Part shown: one piece after another, positions 1 through 7,652 of the stretch
Layout: each line of letters starts with the position of its first letter
Position numbering within the stretch: position 1 is the stretch's first letter
Origin: Clostridia bacterium
GTDB taxonomy: Bacteria > Bacillota > Clostridia > Oscillospirales > CAG-272
Direction of reading: 5' to 3'
Assembly (NCBI GenBank): GCA_017472255.1
Contig: JAFUQU010000033.1
Span: 1 to 64,000, forward strand
Length of the DNA: 64,000 bases
The notes under the pieces: model-generated
The model's input: only the letters and a program-made list of their open reading frames with translations
Told to the model about the DNA's origin: nothing
The model's database searches: none
Position numbers and translations under genes: made by a program

Positions 1-93
1 CCTCGCGCCTACCAGCAGCAATGCTATGATCACTACCACCGCTACCAGCACGCTCGTTACGATGTTCCATATCTTTTTCAGGGTCTTGTTCAT
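1..93 (-). CDS. Signal peptidase I (S26), 5' end only, cut by window edge
   Basis: The first 31 codons of a minus-strand gene are visible, starting at the ATG at 93. They encode a short basic N-terminus (MNKTLKKIWN) followed by one hydrophobic membrane segment ending in LLLVGAR. This layout matches the N-terminus of clostridial type I signal peptidases, which cleave secreted preproteins at the outer face of the membrane. An in-frame TGA at 106-108 excludes an earlier start, and a GAGGG stretch sits just upstream of the ATG. The catalytic Ser and Lys lie outside the window, so the family call rests on the N-terminus alone. Confidence 0.6.
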   Translation of the reverse strand, partial: MNKTLKKIWNIVTSVLVAVVVIIALLLVGAR

Positions 94-234
94 CTTCCCT
101 CGCCCTCATCCTCCTTTTCGCCAAGTACCGTACTTTGCGAAAACATTTCGACCCAATTATTCCGATTTTAGGATGATTTTGCGAAAATATTTTTTTGGAA
201 AATGGTGCAGAATAATGCGAAAGTAATAAAACAA

Positions 235-265
235 CAGCAGACTTTGCACCATGCAAAGTCTGCTG
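235..265 (-). terminator. Hairpin terminator after the GH105 gene
   Basis: A perfect 13-bp stem (235-247 with 253-265) has a 5-nt loop. On the minus strand it is followed by a T-rich stretch (TTGTTTTATT), and the plus side is also T-rich. It lies about 10 nt after the stop of the GH105 gene and would separate that operon from the signal peptidase gene. Confidence 0.8.
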
Positions 266-274
266 CCGTTTTAT

Positions 275-1306
275 TCACACAATATCCTTCATGCCCAGTC
301 GGTGTGCCTGTACCAGCGCCAGAATCACCGACCCTGCGCCGTGCGGCTCATCCCGGAAGGGGAGCTTGTGATGCAGATACGCATCAATGCTGCCATCCCC
401 CGGACAGAGACAGCCGGGGCAGGAATTGTCGATAGCACCGTCCTCCCGAACGCTGATACTGCACAGCCCGCGAATGCCGGCTTCAAAGACGGTGCGGAAG
501 CGTTCACCCAGCAGATTCAGCTCCAGCCCCATGCCCATGGCATAGAGAATCAGGCCGGTGCCGCTGGTTTCCTCGTAGGATTTGGGCGAATCTACCGTAA
601 TCTCCTGCCGCCACATACCGTTTTTACTCTGATAAGGCAGCAGCGCGAGCATATGGGCGCGGAAAGCATCGATACATTCCTGACGGCGCGGATGGTCGGC
701 GGGAAGATTGGCACACAGCTCGGCCAGCGGAAGCAGCCCCCAGCCATTGCCGCGGCTCCAGTGATCCTCGGAGATTTTTCCCTCGCCGCAGAAGTTCTTG
801 CTCTGGTGCAGCAAGCCGCAGGACGGGTCGAGGAAGATCCTATACATAGCAAGCGTCTGATGCACCGCCTCGTCGATATATCTCGTCTCTCCAAAATGCA
901 GCCCGGCGAACAGCAGGAAAGGTGTGACCGCAGTGGCCACATCAATCCATATCCGGTCGGGACGGGATGGCATGGAGATAATACCATTTTCACCTCGGGG
1001 AGCGGTCATAAGCTCGTCGGCGTAGATTCGGATTTGTTCCTCGTCCGGCGAGATACCATCCCGGACGGCGCGCGCCTTGGCGATGCCGCAGACAGCGTAG
1101 CTTGGAAAATTGTAGTGGGGATGAGCCACCTTATCCGGAAAGGTGGACAGGATTTCCTGCGCCAGCGCAATATCGTCAGCCCCGCCCAACTCGGCGAGGC
1201 GAACCAGACCGTAGTTTGCGATGATGCCGAAATAGTGGTTGACCTGCGGATTGACCGCTGTACGGTAATGGGTGTAGATTTTTCGTGCCAGATCCAGCGT
1301 TTTCAT
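275..1306 (-). CDS. GH105-type unsaturated glucuronyl/rhamnogalacturonyl hydrolase
   Basis: An (alpha/alpha)6-barrel enzyme of 343 residues, the usual GH105 (YteR/YesR) size. GH105 removes the 4,5-unsaturated uronic acid left by polysaccharide lyases from oligosaccharide ends, for example from rhamnogalacturonan. Visible motifs are IWIDVATAV near residue 120, with the expected catalytic Asp, and HWSRGNGW at about 182-189, the family signature. No signal peptide is present, so it should be cytoplasmic. The ATG at 1306 is chosen because GAGG lies 6 nt upstream; a GTG at 1318 is the alternative. It follows the SDR gene by 8 nt and is probably co-transcribed with it, divergent from an AraC regulator. 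The exact substrate is not readable. Confidence 0.85.
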   Translation of the reverse strand: MKTLDLARKIYTHYRTAVNPQVNHYFGIIANYGLVRLAELGGADDIALAQEILSTFPDKVAHPHYNFPSYAVCGIAKARAVRDGISPDEEQIRIYADELMTAPRGENGIISMPSRPDRIWIDVATAVTPFLLFAGLHFGETRYIDEAVHQTLAMYRIFLDPSCGLLHQSKNFCGEGKISEDHWSRGNGWGLLPLAELCANLPADHPRRQECIDAFRAHMLALLPYQSKNGMWRQEITVDSPKSYEETSGTGLILYAMGMGLELNLLGERFRTVFEAGIRGLCSISVREDGAIDNSCPGCLCPGDGSIDAYLHHKLPFRDEPHGAGSVILALVQAHRLGMKDIV

Positions 1307-1314
1307 CGTGTACC

Positions 1315-2022
1315 TCACTGATTCAGAAAGGATTCAAAGTTCAGCTCGCTGAACACGACGCGGCTGTCCCGGGTCATGACAAAATAGAAAACCTCCGCCA
1401 CATCCGACGCCCGAAGCAGCTTCTCCCGGGCAACAGGGCGGCTTCCCCAGAAGGGTGTGTCCGCGCCGCCGGGATTGATTGTGGTCACGCGGATGTTCTT
1501 TTCCTTATACTGTATCTGCATTCCCGATGACAGCATATTGACGGCGGCTTTGGCTGTACAGTAGAGCGGCGCATTTCCGTTGGCACGCTTTGCCGCCATG
1601 GAGCCGGTGTTCAGAATCAGCGCGCCCTTTTCACTGTCAGCGACCCGGGCGAAGTGCTTGCACATGAGGAAGGTGCCCTTGACGTTCACATCCAGCGTGG
1701 TTTCGTAGTCTTCCGCCGACATATCCCATAGCTTTGCCGGAATGCTCAGCCCGGCCAGATTCAGCAGAAAATCGGGCGCACCGAAGGTTTCTGCGGATAC
1801 ATCGATGGCGGCGGACACCTGCGCGTCGTCTCTTACATCGATGACGCGGGAAATAACGTCGGTTTTTGCCGACAGTTCGTTGGAAAGGGCGGCGAGACGT
1901 TCGCTGTTCTGGGAAAGGAGTGTCAGCTTTACGCCGTCGTCTGCCAGCATACGCGCGATTTCGCTTCCGATTCCGCCGGCAGCGCCGGTGATAATGGCGG
2001 AAAGCCCGTTCAGTTTTCTCAT
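1315..2022 (-). CDS. Short-chain dehydrogenase/reductase (SDR)
   Basis: A classical SDR of 235 residues. The cofactor-binding TGAAGGIG motif is at residues 13-19, NLAG near 88-91, and the catalytic set Asn113, Ser141, Tyr154 and Lys158 (YCTAK) is in place. The family carries out NAD(P)-dependent oxidation or reduction of alcohols, sugars and sugar acids. The start at 2022 is set by GGAGG 8 nt upstream. The open frame continues further upstream without ribosome binding signals. It is followed 8 nt later by the GH105 gene, so a role in converting a uronate or deoxy-sugar released by that enzyme is reasonable but inferred. Confidence 0.85.
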   Translation of the reverse strand: MRKLNGLSAIITGAAGGIGSEIARMLADDGVKLTLLSQNSERLAALSNELSAKTDVISRVIDVRDDAQVSAAIDVSAETFGAPDFLLNLAGLSIPAKLWDMSAEDYETTLDVNVKGTFLMCKHFARVADSEKGALILNTGSMAAKRANGNAPLYCTAKAAVNMLSSGMQIQYKEKNIRVTTINPGGADTPFWGSRPVAREKLLRASDVAEVFYFVMTRDSRVVFSELNFESFLNQ

Positions 2023-2060
2023 GGATTGTTCCTCCGAAATGATATAATTTGCTAAAACTC

Positions 2061-2089
2061 TTGATTTTTGTCCCGGAATGTGATACCAT
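2061..2089 (+). promoter_or_regulatory. Candidate sigma-A promoter for the AraC gene at 2109
   Basis: TTGATT (2061-2066) and TACCAT (2084-2089) are separated by 17 bp, giving a start point near 2096. It lies in the 86-bp gap between the divergent SDR and AraC genes. The -10 is imperfect. Confidence 0.35.
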
Positions 2090-2108
2090 GAATGAGAGGT
2101 GATGCAGC

Positions 2109-2900
2109 ATGAACACATCCGAGCTGAATATACAGATTACGTCTCCGGTCTTCGTGGTGGAGCGTCAGCCCGACGCCGCATGGAAGCTGGATAATCCCGG
2201 TTATCCGGACAGCTATGTGCTGGCTTACGCTGTCAGCGGCAGCGTGATCTATACCTTTGACGGACAGCGTCAGACGGTGAAGCGGGGCAATGTGGTGTTT
2301 GTCCGCCAGGGCGAAGCCTATCAGGCGGTCAGCGATCCCGACGATCCCTGGAGTTTCTATTCCTGCGGCTTTGGCATCGAGGTCTGTGACGAGGCTTCCC
2401 GGCAGATTCTCGAATCGCTGCCCCATGTATTCCGGTGCAGCGGAAGCTCCCATATGCAGAGCTGCTTTGCCGAGTTGAACCGAATCTGGACGACCCGTCA
2501 GGCCGGGTATCTGCTGAAATGCCGCAGCCTGCTGCTGGACATTCTTTATCTTTTGCTGGGAGACGAAAAGCGGCGCGATCTTCACAGCGCACACTTTCAG
2601 ACCATTACCGGAATTGTGGAGACGATGCGATGCAGTTACAGCCGTTCCTATTCGCTGGAGGAGCTTTGCCGTATGTCCGGGCTGTCCTCCTCACATTTTC
2701 GCACGCTGTTCAAGCAAGTGACCGGTGTCACGGCGGTGCAGTTCCAGAACCGGTTGAAAATCGATAAGGCGAAGGATTTGATTATCAGCCACACCTGCAA
2801 TGTCACTGAAGCCGCCGAAGCGGTGGGCTTCCGGGACGTAAACTATTTCTCCCGAATTTTCAAGCAGCTGACGGGAAAAAGCCCGTCGGAATATCTGTGA
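2109..2900 (+). CDS. AraC-family regulator with cupin-like sensor domain
   Basis: 263 residues. The N-terminal half is a cupin-like sugar-sensing fold: the stretch SGSVIYTFDGQRQTVKRG, followed by an FVRQGEAYQA turn. The C-terminal 100 residues hold the double helix-turn-helix of AraC regulators: YSLEELCRMSGLSSSHF for the first, and VTEAAEAVGF followed by YFSRIFKQLTGKSPSEY for the second. The start is supported by GAGAGGTG upstream. It is divergent from the SDR-GH105 pair across 86 bp, the normal arrangement of an AraC activator next to its target operon. The inducer is probably a pectin-derived sugar (inferred). Confidence 0.9.
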   Translation: MNTSELNIQITSPVFVVERQPDAAWKLDNPGYPDSYVLAYAVSGSVIYTFDGQRQTVKRGNVVFVRQGEAYQAVSDPDDPWSFYSCGFGIEVCDEASRQILESLPHVFRCSGSSHMQSCFAELNRIWTTRQAGYLLKCRSLLLDILYLLLGDEKRRDLHSAHFQTITGIVETMRCSYSRSYSLEELCRMSGLSSSHFRTLFKQVTGVTAVQFQNRLKIDKAKDLIISHTCNVTEAAEAVGFRDVNYFSRIFKQLTGKSPSEYL

Positions 2901-2987
2901 TTCTATTATACCGCATTCCGTCCGATTCCGCCATACACAAACTGCCGGATTAGCACAATCTGCCGATGATTTTTCAGTTATGCATAG

Positions 2988-3033
2988 ACCCTCTTTCGTC
3001 CGATAAAGGCGAAAGAGGGTTTGAATTGTTTTA
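2988..3033 (+). terminator. Rho-independent terminator after AraC
   Basis: An 11-bp stem (2988-2998 with 3010-3020) is followed by TTTGAATTGTTTT. It ends the AraC transcript. Apart from this hairpin and the promoter at 3182-3210, nothing coding was found in 2901-3234. Confidence 0.75.
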
Positions 3034-3181
3034 CCACAGCCCGCGGAAGCTGTGAATCAGATCATAACAGCTTCCTGCGCCAGAAAATCAAGCTGTCTGT
3101 CGAAATTGTTTGCATATTCGTCGGCAAAGGACGAAAGAAGCATATTTTTCTTCAATACAATTGCGATTATCGTCAAAACTA

Positions 3182-3210
3182 TTGTAAATATCGACGTTTT
3201 GTGGTATACT
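3182..3210 (+). promoter_or_regulatory. Sigma-A promoter for the metallophosphatase gene
   Basis: TTGTAA (3182-3187), a 17-bp spacer and TATACT (3205-3210), with the start point expected near 3217 and the ATG at 3235. Confidence 0.6.
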
Positions 3211-3234
3211 ATAATGGAGAAAGGCGGGGAAAAT

Positions 3235-3933
3235 ATGACTTACGTTATGTCCGACCTTCACGGTCAATACGACAAATACCGGCGGATGCTGGATAAAATC
3301 AATCTGGGAAGCCGGGACGAGCTGTTCATTCTGGGCGATGTGGTTGACCGGGGGCCTGAACCGATGAAGATTCTGATGGATATGAGTATGCGGGACAATG
3401 TGTTCCCAATCATGGGCAACCACGACTATATGGCGCTGCATATTCTGTCAAAACTGCAGGTGGAGATTACCGACGACAACTACAATACTCAGATCGACGC
3501 CGAGCTGATGCGCGCCATGCTGGATTGGCAGATGGACGGCGGAAACGAGACAATCACCGATTTTAGAAAGCTGTCGGCGGATGACCGGGAATTTATTCTG
3601 GATTATATCGCGGATTTTTCGCCTTATGAGGAGCTGGAGATCGGCGGGAACCGCTTCCTGCTGGTACATGGCGGCGTGGGCGAAGCGCCGGTATCGTCGG
3701 CGGAGGAATACGATTTGTCCGAGCTGCTGACCGCGCGTCCCGATTATTCCCACCGTTATTTCGACGATCGCTGGCTTGTCACCGGGCATACGCCCACGCT
3801 GACCATCGATAAGGCGTATGACGGACGAATCTATCGCGCGAACGGGCATATTGCCGTGGACTGCGGTGCTTGCTTCGACCGTCCGCTGGGATGCATCCGG
3901 CTGGAGGATTTCGCCGAGTTTTACGTGGAATAG
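3235..3933 (+). CDS. Calcineurin-like Ser/Thr phosphatase or diadenosine tetraphosphatase-type hydrolase
   Basis: 232 residues with the complete PPP-family metallophosphatase set: SDLHG at residues 6-10, GDVVDRG near 38-44, GNHD near 66-69, LVHGG in the second half and TGHTP near the end. Proteins of this size and pattern include PrpE/ApaH-like symmetrical Ap4A hydrolases and bacterial PPP phosphatases; sequence alone does not separate them. The start at 3235 has a purine-rich site (GGCGGGG) and sits 18 nt after the predicted transcription start. The open frame extends upstream, but only through the promoter. It is monocistronic, closed by a hairpin at 3942-3965. Confidence 0.85.
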   Translation: MTYVMSDLHGQYDKYRRMLDKINLGSRDELFILGDVVDRGPEPMKILMDMSMRDNVFPIMGNHDYMALHILSKLQVEITDDNYNTQIDAELMRAMLDWQMDGGNETITDFRKLSADDREFILDYIADFSPYEELEIGGNRFLLVHGGVGEAPVSSAEEYDLSELLTARPDYSHRYFDDRWLVTGHTPTLTIDKAYDGRIYRANGHIAVDCGACFDRPLGCIRLEDFAEFYVE

Positions 3934-3941
3934 AGAGAGGG

Positions 3942-3971
3942 GGAGCTGCACTTGGGTGCAGCTCCTTCGAC
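3942..3971. terminator. Bidirectional hairpin between convergent genes
   Basis: A perfect 10-bp stem (3942-3951 with 3956-3965) and 4-nt loop, followed on the plus strand by TTCGACTTT. It sits in the 39-nt gap between convergent genes. The T-tract is weak on both sides. Confidence 0.6.
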
Positions 3972-3972
3972 T

Positions 3973-5598
3973 TTATGCAAAGAGGATTTCAATGGAAAGG
4001 CACGCCCTTCCGGGAACGCTGAAATCCACATAATCCGACTGATACACGCGGCTGGGCGTCCATGCAATGATCTCGCCGTTTACATACACCTCTGCCGCAG
4101 ATTTTCCCTCGGGCAGCAGAATGTGCGCGTCCACCCGTTCGGCGGGGGAGTGAAGATCGTAGCGCATACCGCCTTCCCGAAGGATATAGCGCAGATCAAC
4201 AACAGTATCGGTTTTCTCATAGCCGGTGATGTAGCGCAGTTCGTCATAGCCGGTCACAGGAAAGCGAGGGCTGAACGCGATTTCACGGTATCCCCAATCG
4301 GTGTCAACGATGCCCGCAAGCCCTTCGTCCACCGCGCAGAGCAGGGTGGACGCGCCCCATGCGCTGGGTCCCTGCTCATCCTGCGGCGTGCAGTCGTCGG
4401 GGGTGTAAAGAAAGACGATCTTTCCGTCCCGCTCCATCATATCCATGAACCGGCACAGAATGTCCCACGCATACTTCTCATATCCCAGATTGAACGCGCC
4501 CCGCGCCAGCTCGCCCGCCGTAAAGGGCGAAATCGCGCCGTTGACATATCGTCCGGGGGTATGGCCGTTGAAATTTTCATAGGGCGGGTCGATGGAAAAC
4601 CACTCGGCAAAGGCTCCCGTAGTCTGGCGGCGGGAGATGTATTCCTCAATCAGGCGGTGTCCCTGTTCCTCCGTGAAGATGCCCCGATTCAGCGCGTAGG
4701 CGTTGGAAAGGGAAAGACGCTCGTTTTCGCGATTGTCCGCGCCGTCGTGGTTCAGGTGAAGCTGGTGGATGAAGAAGCGTCCGTTGTACAGGTGCTTGAA
4801 AATATTCGCTTTCAGCACCTCGGCGCGGCGCTCCCAGTGGGCGGCTTTCTCCTCATGACCCAGCTTCCGGTTGAAGAAGGCAAGCTGGCGCATGGTCTGA
4901 TAAACGCCTGTGTTGTCGCCGTGCATCACCGACATCCGGGTGTCCGGGTCGATGCGGCGGTTGGTACCCGGCTGGCCGTAGGCAAAATCCCACGTATCGA
5001 TGGTGAAGGGGCGTTTCACCAGACCGAGGGATGGCTCCCATCGTTTGGGGTCGGCGGTCATGTAGTCGATGCCCCGTTCCAGCGCGGGCAGAACCCGTGC
5101 CAGCCAGTTAAGGTCGCCTGTGACCTTGTAAACGTAGTAAGCGCCTTCCACCACCAGATATTCGATATCGGCTTCCAGCTCCAGCCGAACCAGCGCCAGA
5201 TTGTCTTCCTCGAAGATGATGCGGCAGTCTTCGTTCACAAATGACCAGTGCCGGTCGTCAAGCTGCTTGATCAGCTCATAGAACTGACCGTCCGCCCGCT
5301 GGGTTTCGATGATGAAATCAAGGAAAGAGCGCAGATCGTGCTCCCAATGGCGGAACGCCTTCATTTCGTGTACATGGTCGCGGATCCAGTTGAGGGAACA
5401 GCCCAGCTTTTTTCCATCGATGAAAACCAGCCGGCGGTCGTCGGCGATGATGTTGTGCAGTCCGTGGAGAAACATACCGAGTCTGGTGTCGCGTGCGGTC
5501 AGCGCGCCGGGCATGACCAGCTCATAATTATTATAGGTGCCGTTATGCCGTCCGTCGATGTTCATGGCGGGCAGGCGATGCTCGAATTCGATTTTCAT
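3973..5598 (-). CDS. Six-hairpin glycosidase-like protein, family unassigned
   Basis: 541 residues with no signal peptide. The body has the repeated helical hairpins and aromatic/acidic loops of (alpha/alpha)6-barrel glycosidases such as GH63/MGH1-type, GH78 or GH125 relatives, for example TIDTWDFAYG, GDNTGVYQTMRQLA, YVNGAISPFTAGELARGAF and GPSAWGASTLLCAVDEGL. The last 90 residues look like a beta-sandwich cap. I cannot place it in one CAZy family or name the substrate. AAAGGAGG lies 7 nt before the ATG, and a TTGAAA-17-TATAAT promoter lies upstream. It is divergent from an AraC regulator, which suggests it is the regulator's target. Confidence 0.7.
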   Translation of the reverse strand: MKIEFEHRLPAMNIDGRHNGTYNNYELVMPGALTARDTRLGMFLHGLHNIIADDRRLVFIDGKKLGCSLNWIRDHVHEMKAFRHWEHDLRSFLDFIIETQRADGQFYELIKQLDDRHWSFVNEDCRIIFEEDNLALVRLELEADIEYLVVEGAYYVYKVTGDLNWLARVLPALERGIDYMTADPKRWEPSLGLVKRPFTIDTWDFAYGQPGTNRRIDPDTRMSVMHGDNTGVYQTMRQLAFFNRKLGHEEKAAHWERRAEVLKANIFKHLYNGRFFIHQLHLNHDGADNRENERLSLSNAYALNRGIFTEEQGHRLIEEYISRRQTTGAFAEWFSIDPPYENFNGHTPGRYVNGAISPFTAGELARGAFNLGYEKYAWDILCRFMDMMERDGKIVFLYTPDDCTPQDEQGPSAWGASTLLCAVDEGLAGIVDTDWGYREIAFSPRFPVTGYDELRYITGYEKTDTVVDLRYILREGGMRYDLHSPAERVDAHILLPEGKSAAEVYVNGEIIAWTPSRVYQSDYVDFSVPGRACLSIEILFA

Positions 5599-5627
5599 GC
5601 GGAATCCTCCTTTGTTCGGGTAATCCT

Positions 5628-5656
5628 ATTATAATGCAGAATCTGCTCGTTTTCAA
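5628..5656 (-). promoter_or_regulatory. Sigma-A promoter for the six-hairpin glycosidase gene
   Basis: On the minus strand TTGAAA (5651-5656), a 17-bp spacer and a consensus TATAAT (5628-5633), about 30 nt before the ATG. Confidence 0.75.
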
Positions 5657-5698
5657 GGCGGATATTCCCCGATTTCATGTGAATTTTCGTCATTCTCC

Positions 5699-5727
5699 TT
5701 GACAGGGCGGCGAAACTGTGCTACAAT
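5699..5727 (+). promoter_or_regulatory. Sigma-A promoter for AraC-DUF89
   Basis: A consensus TTGACA (5699-5704), a 17-bp spacer and TACAAT (5722-5727). The start point should be near 5734, so translation must begin at or after 5751. Confidence 0.8.
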
Positions 5728-5750
5728 GACTGCAAGCGGTGAAGGGAGAG

Positions 5751-6560
5751 ATGTCGGTGAAATGTGAAGAATATCGGTTTGCGCGGCTGGCGGTATTGCA
5801 GCCCGACGCCGGACATACCAGCGCCTACTGCTTTCAGAAAACCAACGGACGCCGCCTGTCCGATCGGCTGCACACCCACGATTTCTATGAGATTATGGCT
5901 GTCCTGTCCGGCGGATGCGTGCAGCAGGTGAACGGCGTCAGTCATGCCATGGCGGTTGGAGATTTCGTCATCCTTCGTCCGGGGGACAGTCATGTCTTTC
6001 TCTCCCAGAACGAGGATACCGATCTGCTGGGCTTGTCGGTGGAAGCGGGGGAGTTTGAGCGCCTTGCCGTCTGCTTCGGCTGGAAGGCGTGCGGCGGAAT
6101 TCTGCCCATGGAAGGTGATCTGCCCGAGCTGCGGACGCTTTGCGGGGAGCTTTTCCTGCGTCCGGAGGAAAACCGCCTGCGGCTGCTTTTATGCCTGATT
6201 CTCTCCCGACAGGAAGCCGAACCGACGATGTCGCCGCCGCTTCGCACCCTCTTTGCCCGGATGAACGAGCCGGAGAATCTGCGAGAGGGCATTCCTGCCA
6301 TGCTGCGGCTGTCCGGCTACAGCCATTCTCAGCTGTTTCGGATTGTGCAGCGGGAATGCGGCATGACCCTGAACGAATGGGTGCGCATACAGCGGCTGGA
6401 GCGTGCCCGGCGGGATGTGATTATGACGGGTCAACCCTTTGAAGTGATTGCGGAGGCGGTGGGCTATCAGTCCTTCAGCCACTTCAACCGAATTTTCAAG
6501 GAGAAATACGGCGTCACGCCTGCCGCTCTGCGCAAAAGCAGCCATACCGATACCGTTTGA
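5751..6560 (+). CDS. AraC-family regulator
   Basis: 269 residues. An N-terminal cupin (LHTHDFYEIMAVLSGG, then VGDFVILRPGDSHVF) is followed by a C-terminal AraC DNA-binding domain with two helix-turn-helices, the second containing FEVIAEAVGYQSFSHFNRIF. The ATG at 5751 follows AAGGGAG closely; a GTG at 5757 with ideal spacing is a possible alternative start. It is divergent from the glycosidase at 5598 and followed 26 nt later by a DUF89 gene. It probably activates the glycosidase gene in response to a sugar (inferred from arrangement). Confidence 0.88.
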   Translation: MSVKCEEYRFARLAVLQPDAGHTSAYCFQKTNGRRLSDRLHTHDFYEIMAVLSGGCVQQVNGVSHAMAVGDFVILRPGDSHVFLSQNEDTDLLGLSVEAGEFERLAVCFGWKACGGILPMEGDLPELRTLCGELFLRPEENRLRLLLCLILSRQEAEPTMSPPLRTLFARMNEPENLREGIPAMLRLSGYSHSQLFRIVQRECGMTLNEWVRIQRLERARRDVIMTGQPFEVIAEAVGYQSFSHFNRIFKEKYGVTPAALRKSSHTDTV

Positions 6561-6586
6561 ACTTACATATTAGAGGAAGGATTTCC

Positions 6587-7480
6587 ATGAACCATATTAA
6601 ATTAAACCCCGAATGTGTCCGCTGTCTGCTGAACAAGCATATTCTCACTTTCCCCAAGGGAACGTCCCGGGAGACGCAGCTTGCCTGTATGCAGCAATCG
6701 CTCCGCATTCTGGCTGACGCGCCGCTGTCCGCCAGCGCGCCGGAGGTGCTGGCGGATGTGACCGCTCTCCGACGATCCATGGGAGTGATGGACACCGATC
6801 TGGCGGCGGTGAAGCGCCGCTTCAATACCTTGATGCTGACCCTCGCCCCAGACATCGCAAGGCGTATCGACGCTTCGCCCGATCCGCTCCGCGCCGCCGT
6901 GGGCTTTGCCATGACCGGAAACTATATCGATTTTGGCGCCATGGACAGCGTGGATGAGAACAAGCTGCATCAGTTGCTTGCCGGGGCGGATTCGCTGCCC
7001 TTCGATGAAGCGGCTTTTACATCGCTGCGTGGTGAACTGGCGTCGGCGGGGAAGATGGTTTATATTACCGACAACTGCGGGGAGATTGTGCTGGATAAGC
7101 TGCTGGCGGGGCTGATACGGCGGCTGTATCCTTCGCTGGACGTGACCTTTCTGGTGCGCGGCGAACCGGTGATGAACGATGCCACGCTGGAGGATGCGGC
7201 GCAGGTTGGTTTGTCTGACACGGCGTGGGTGATTTCCAACGGCAGCGGCGCGGCGGGAACGGTGCTTGCCCGTATATCGGAGGAAGCGCGCGCATTGCTG
7301 GAATCGGCTGACCTGATTCTCGCCAAGGGGCAGGGAAACTTTGAGACGCTGTATTACTGCGAGCTGAACGTATACTACCTGTTCATGTGCAAGTGTCCCA
7401 TGTTCGCCGACCGCTTCGGCGTGCCCCGCTTCTCGGGAATGCTGCTGCGTGAAGCGGAAATCGGGCGCTGGCTGGGATGA
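6587..7480 (+). CDS. DUF89 (ARMT1-like) damage-control phosphatase
   Basis: 297 residues of the DUF89 family, metal-dependent phosphatases proposed to remove damaged or surplus phosphometabolites. Visible features are an N-terminal CxxC (PECVRCLL) typical of the prokaryotic subfamily, the metal-binding DNCGE motif near residue 165, and the second signature KGQGNFE near residue 250. The start at 6587 has GAGGAAGG 6 nt upstream. It is the second gene of a transcript starting at the 5699-5727 promoter and ends at a strong terminator. The link with the AraC regulator suggests a role in sugar phosphate clean-up, which is inference. Confidence 0.85.
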   Translation: MNHIKLNPECVRCLLNKHILTFPKGTSRETQLACMQQSLRILADAPLSASAPEVLADVTALRRSMGVMDTDLAAVKRRFNTLMLTLAPDIARRIDASPDPLRAAVGFAMTGNYIDFGAMDSVDENKLHQLLAGADSLPFDEAAFTSLRGELASAGKMVYITDNCGEIVLDKLLAGLIRRLYPSLDVTFLVRGEPVMNDATLEDAAQVGLSDTAWVISNGSGAAGTVLARISEEARALLESADLILAKGQGNFETLYYCELNVYYLFMCKCPMFADRFGVPRFSGMLLREAEIGRWLG

Positions 7481-7496
7481 TGAAATATAATAGAAC

Positions 7497-7532
7497 TGCC
7501 GTGGCCGCATGATGTGTCCGCGGCGTTTTTTT
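7497..7532 (+). terminator. Rho-independent terminator after DUF89
   Basis: An 8-bp G/C-rich stem including two G-U pairs (7497-7504 with 7518-7525) is followed directly by seven T residues. Confidence 0.85.
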
Positions 7533-7541
7533 ACAAACAAA

Positions 7542-7558
7542 CTCAAGCAATACTTGAG
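7542..7558. promoter_or_regulatory. Palindromic operator candidate upstream of the Xre-BadF gene
   Basis: CTCAAG, 5 nt, CTTGAG: a perfect 6-bp dyad. A related half-site TCAAGTAAT follows at 7573-7581. It lies 29 bp upstream of the -35 of the gene whose product carries an Xre-type DNA-binding domain, so autoregulation is plausible. Confidence 0.4.
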
Positions 7559-7586
7559 GGGTGCATGATAATCAAGTAATTTATGA

Positions 7587-7615
7587 TTGCCTTGTGCGAA
7601 AAAATTGTGTATAAT
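7587..7615 (+). promoter_or_regulatory. Sigma-A promoter of the amino-sugar operon
   Basis: TTGCCT (7587-7592), 17 bp and a consensus TATAAT (7610-7615), 38 nt before the ATG at 7653. Confidence 0.65.
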
Positions 7616-7652
7616 GTAAATAAAGCTATTGAATTTCAAGGAGGAAGCCATT

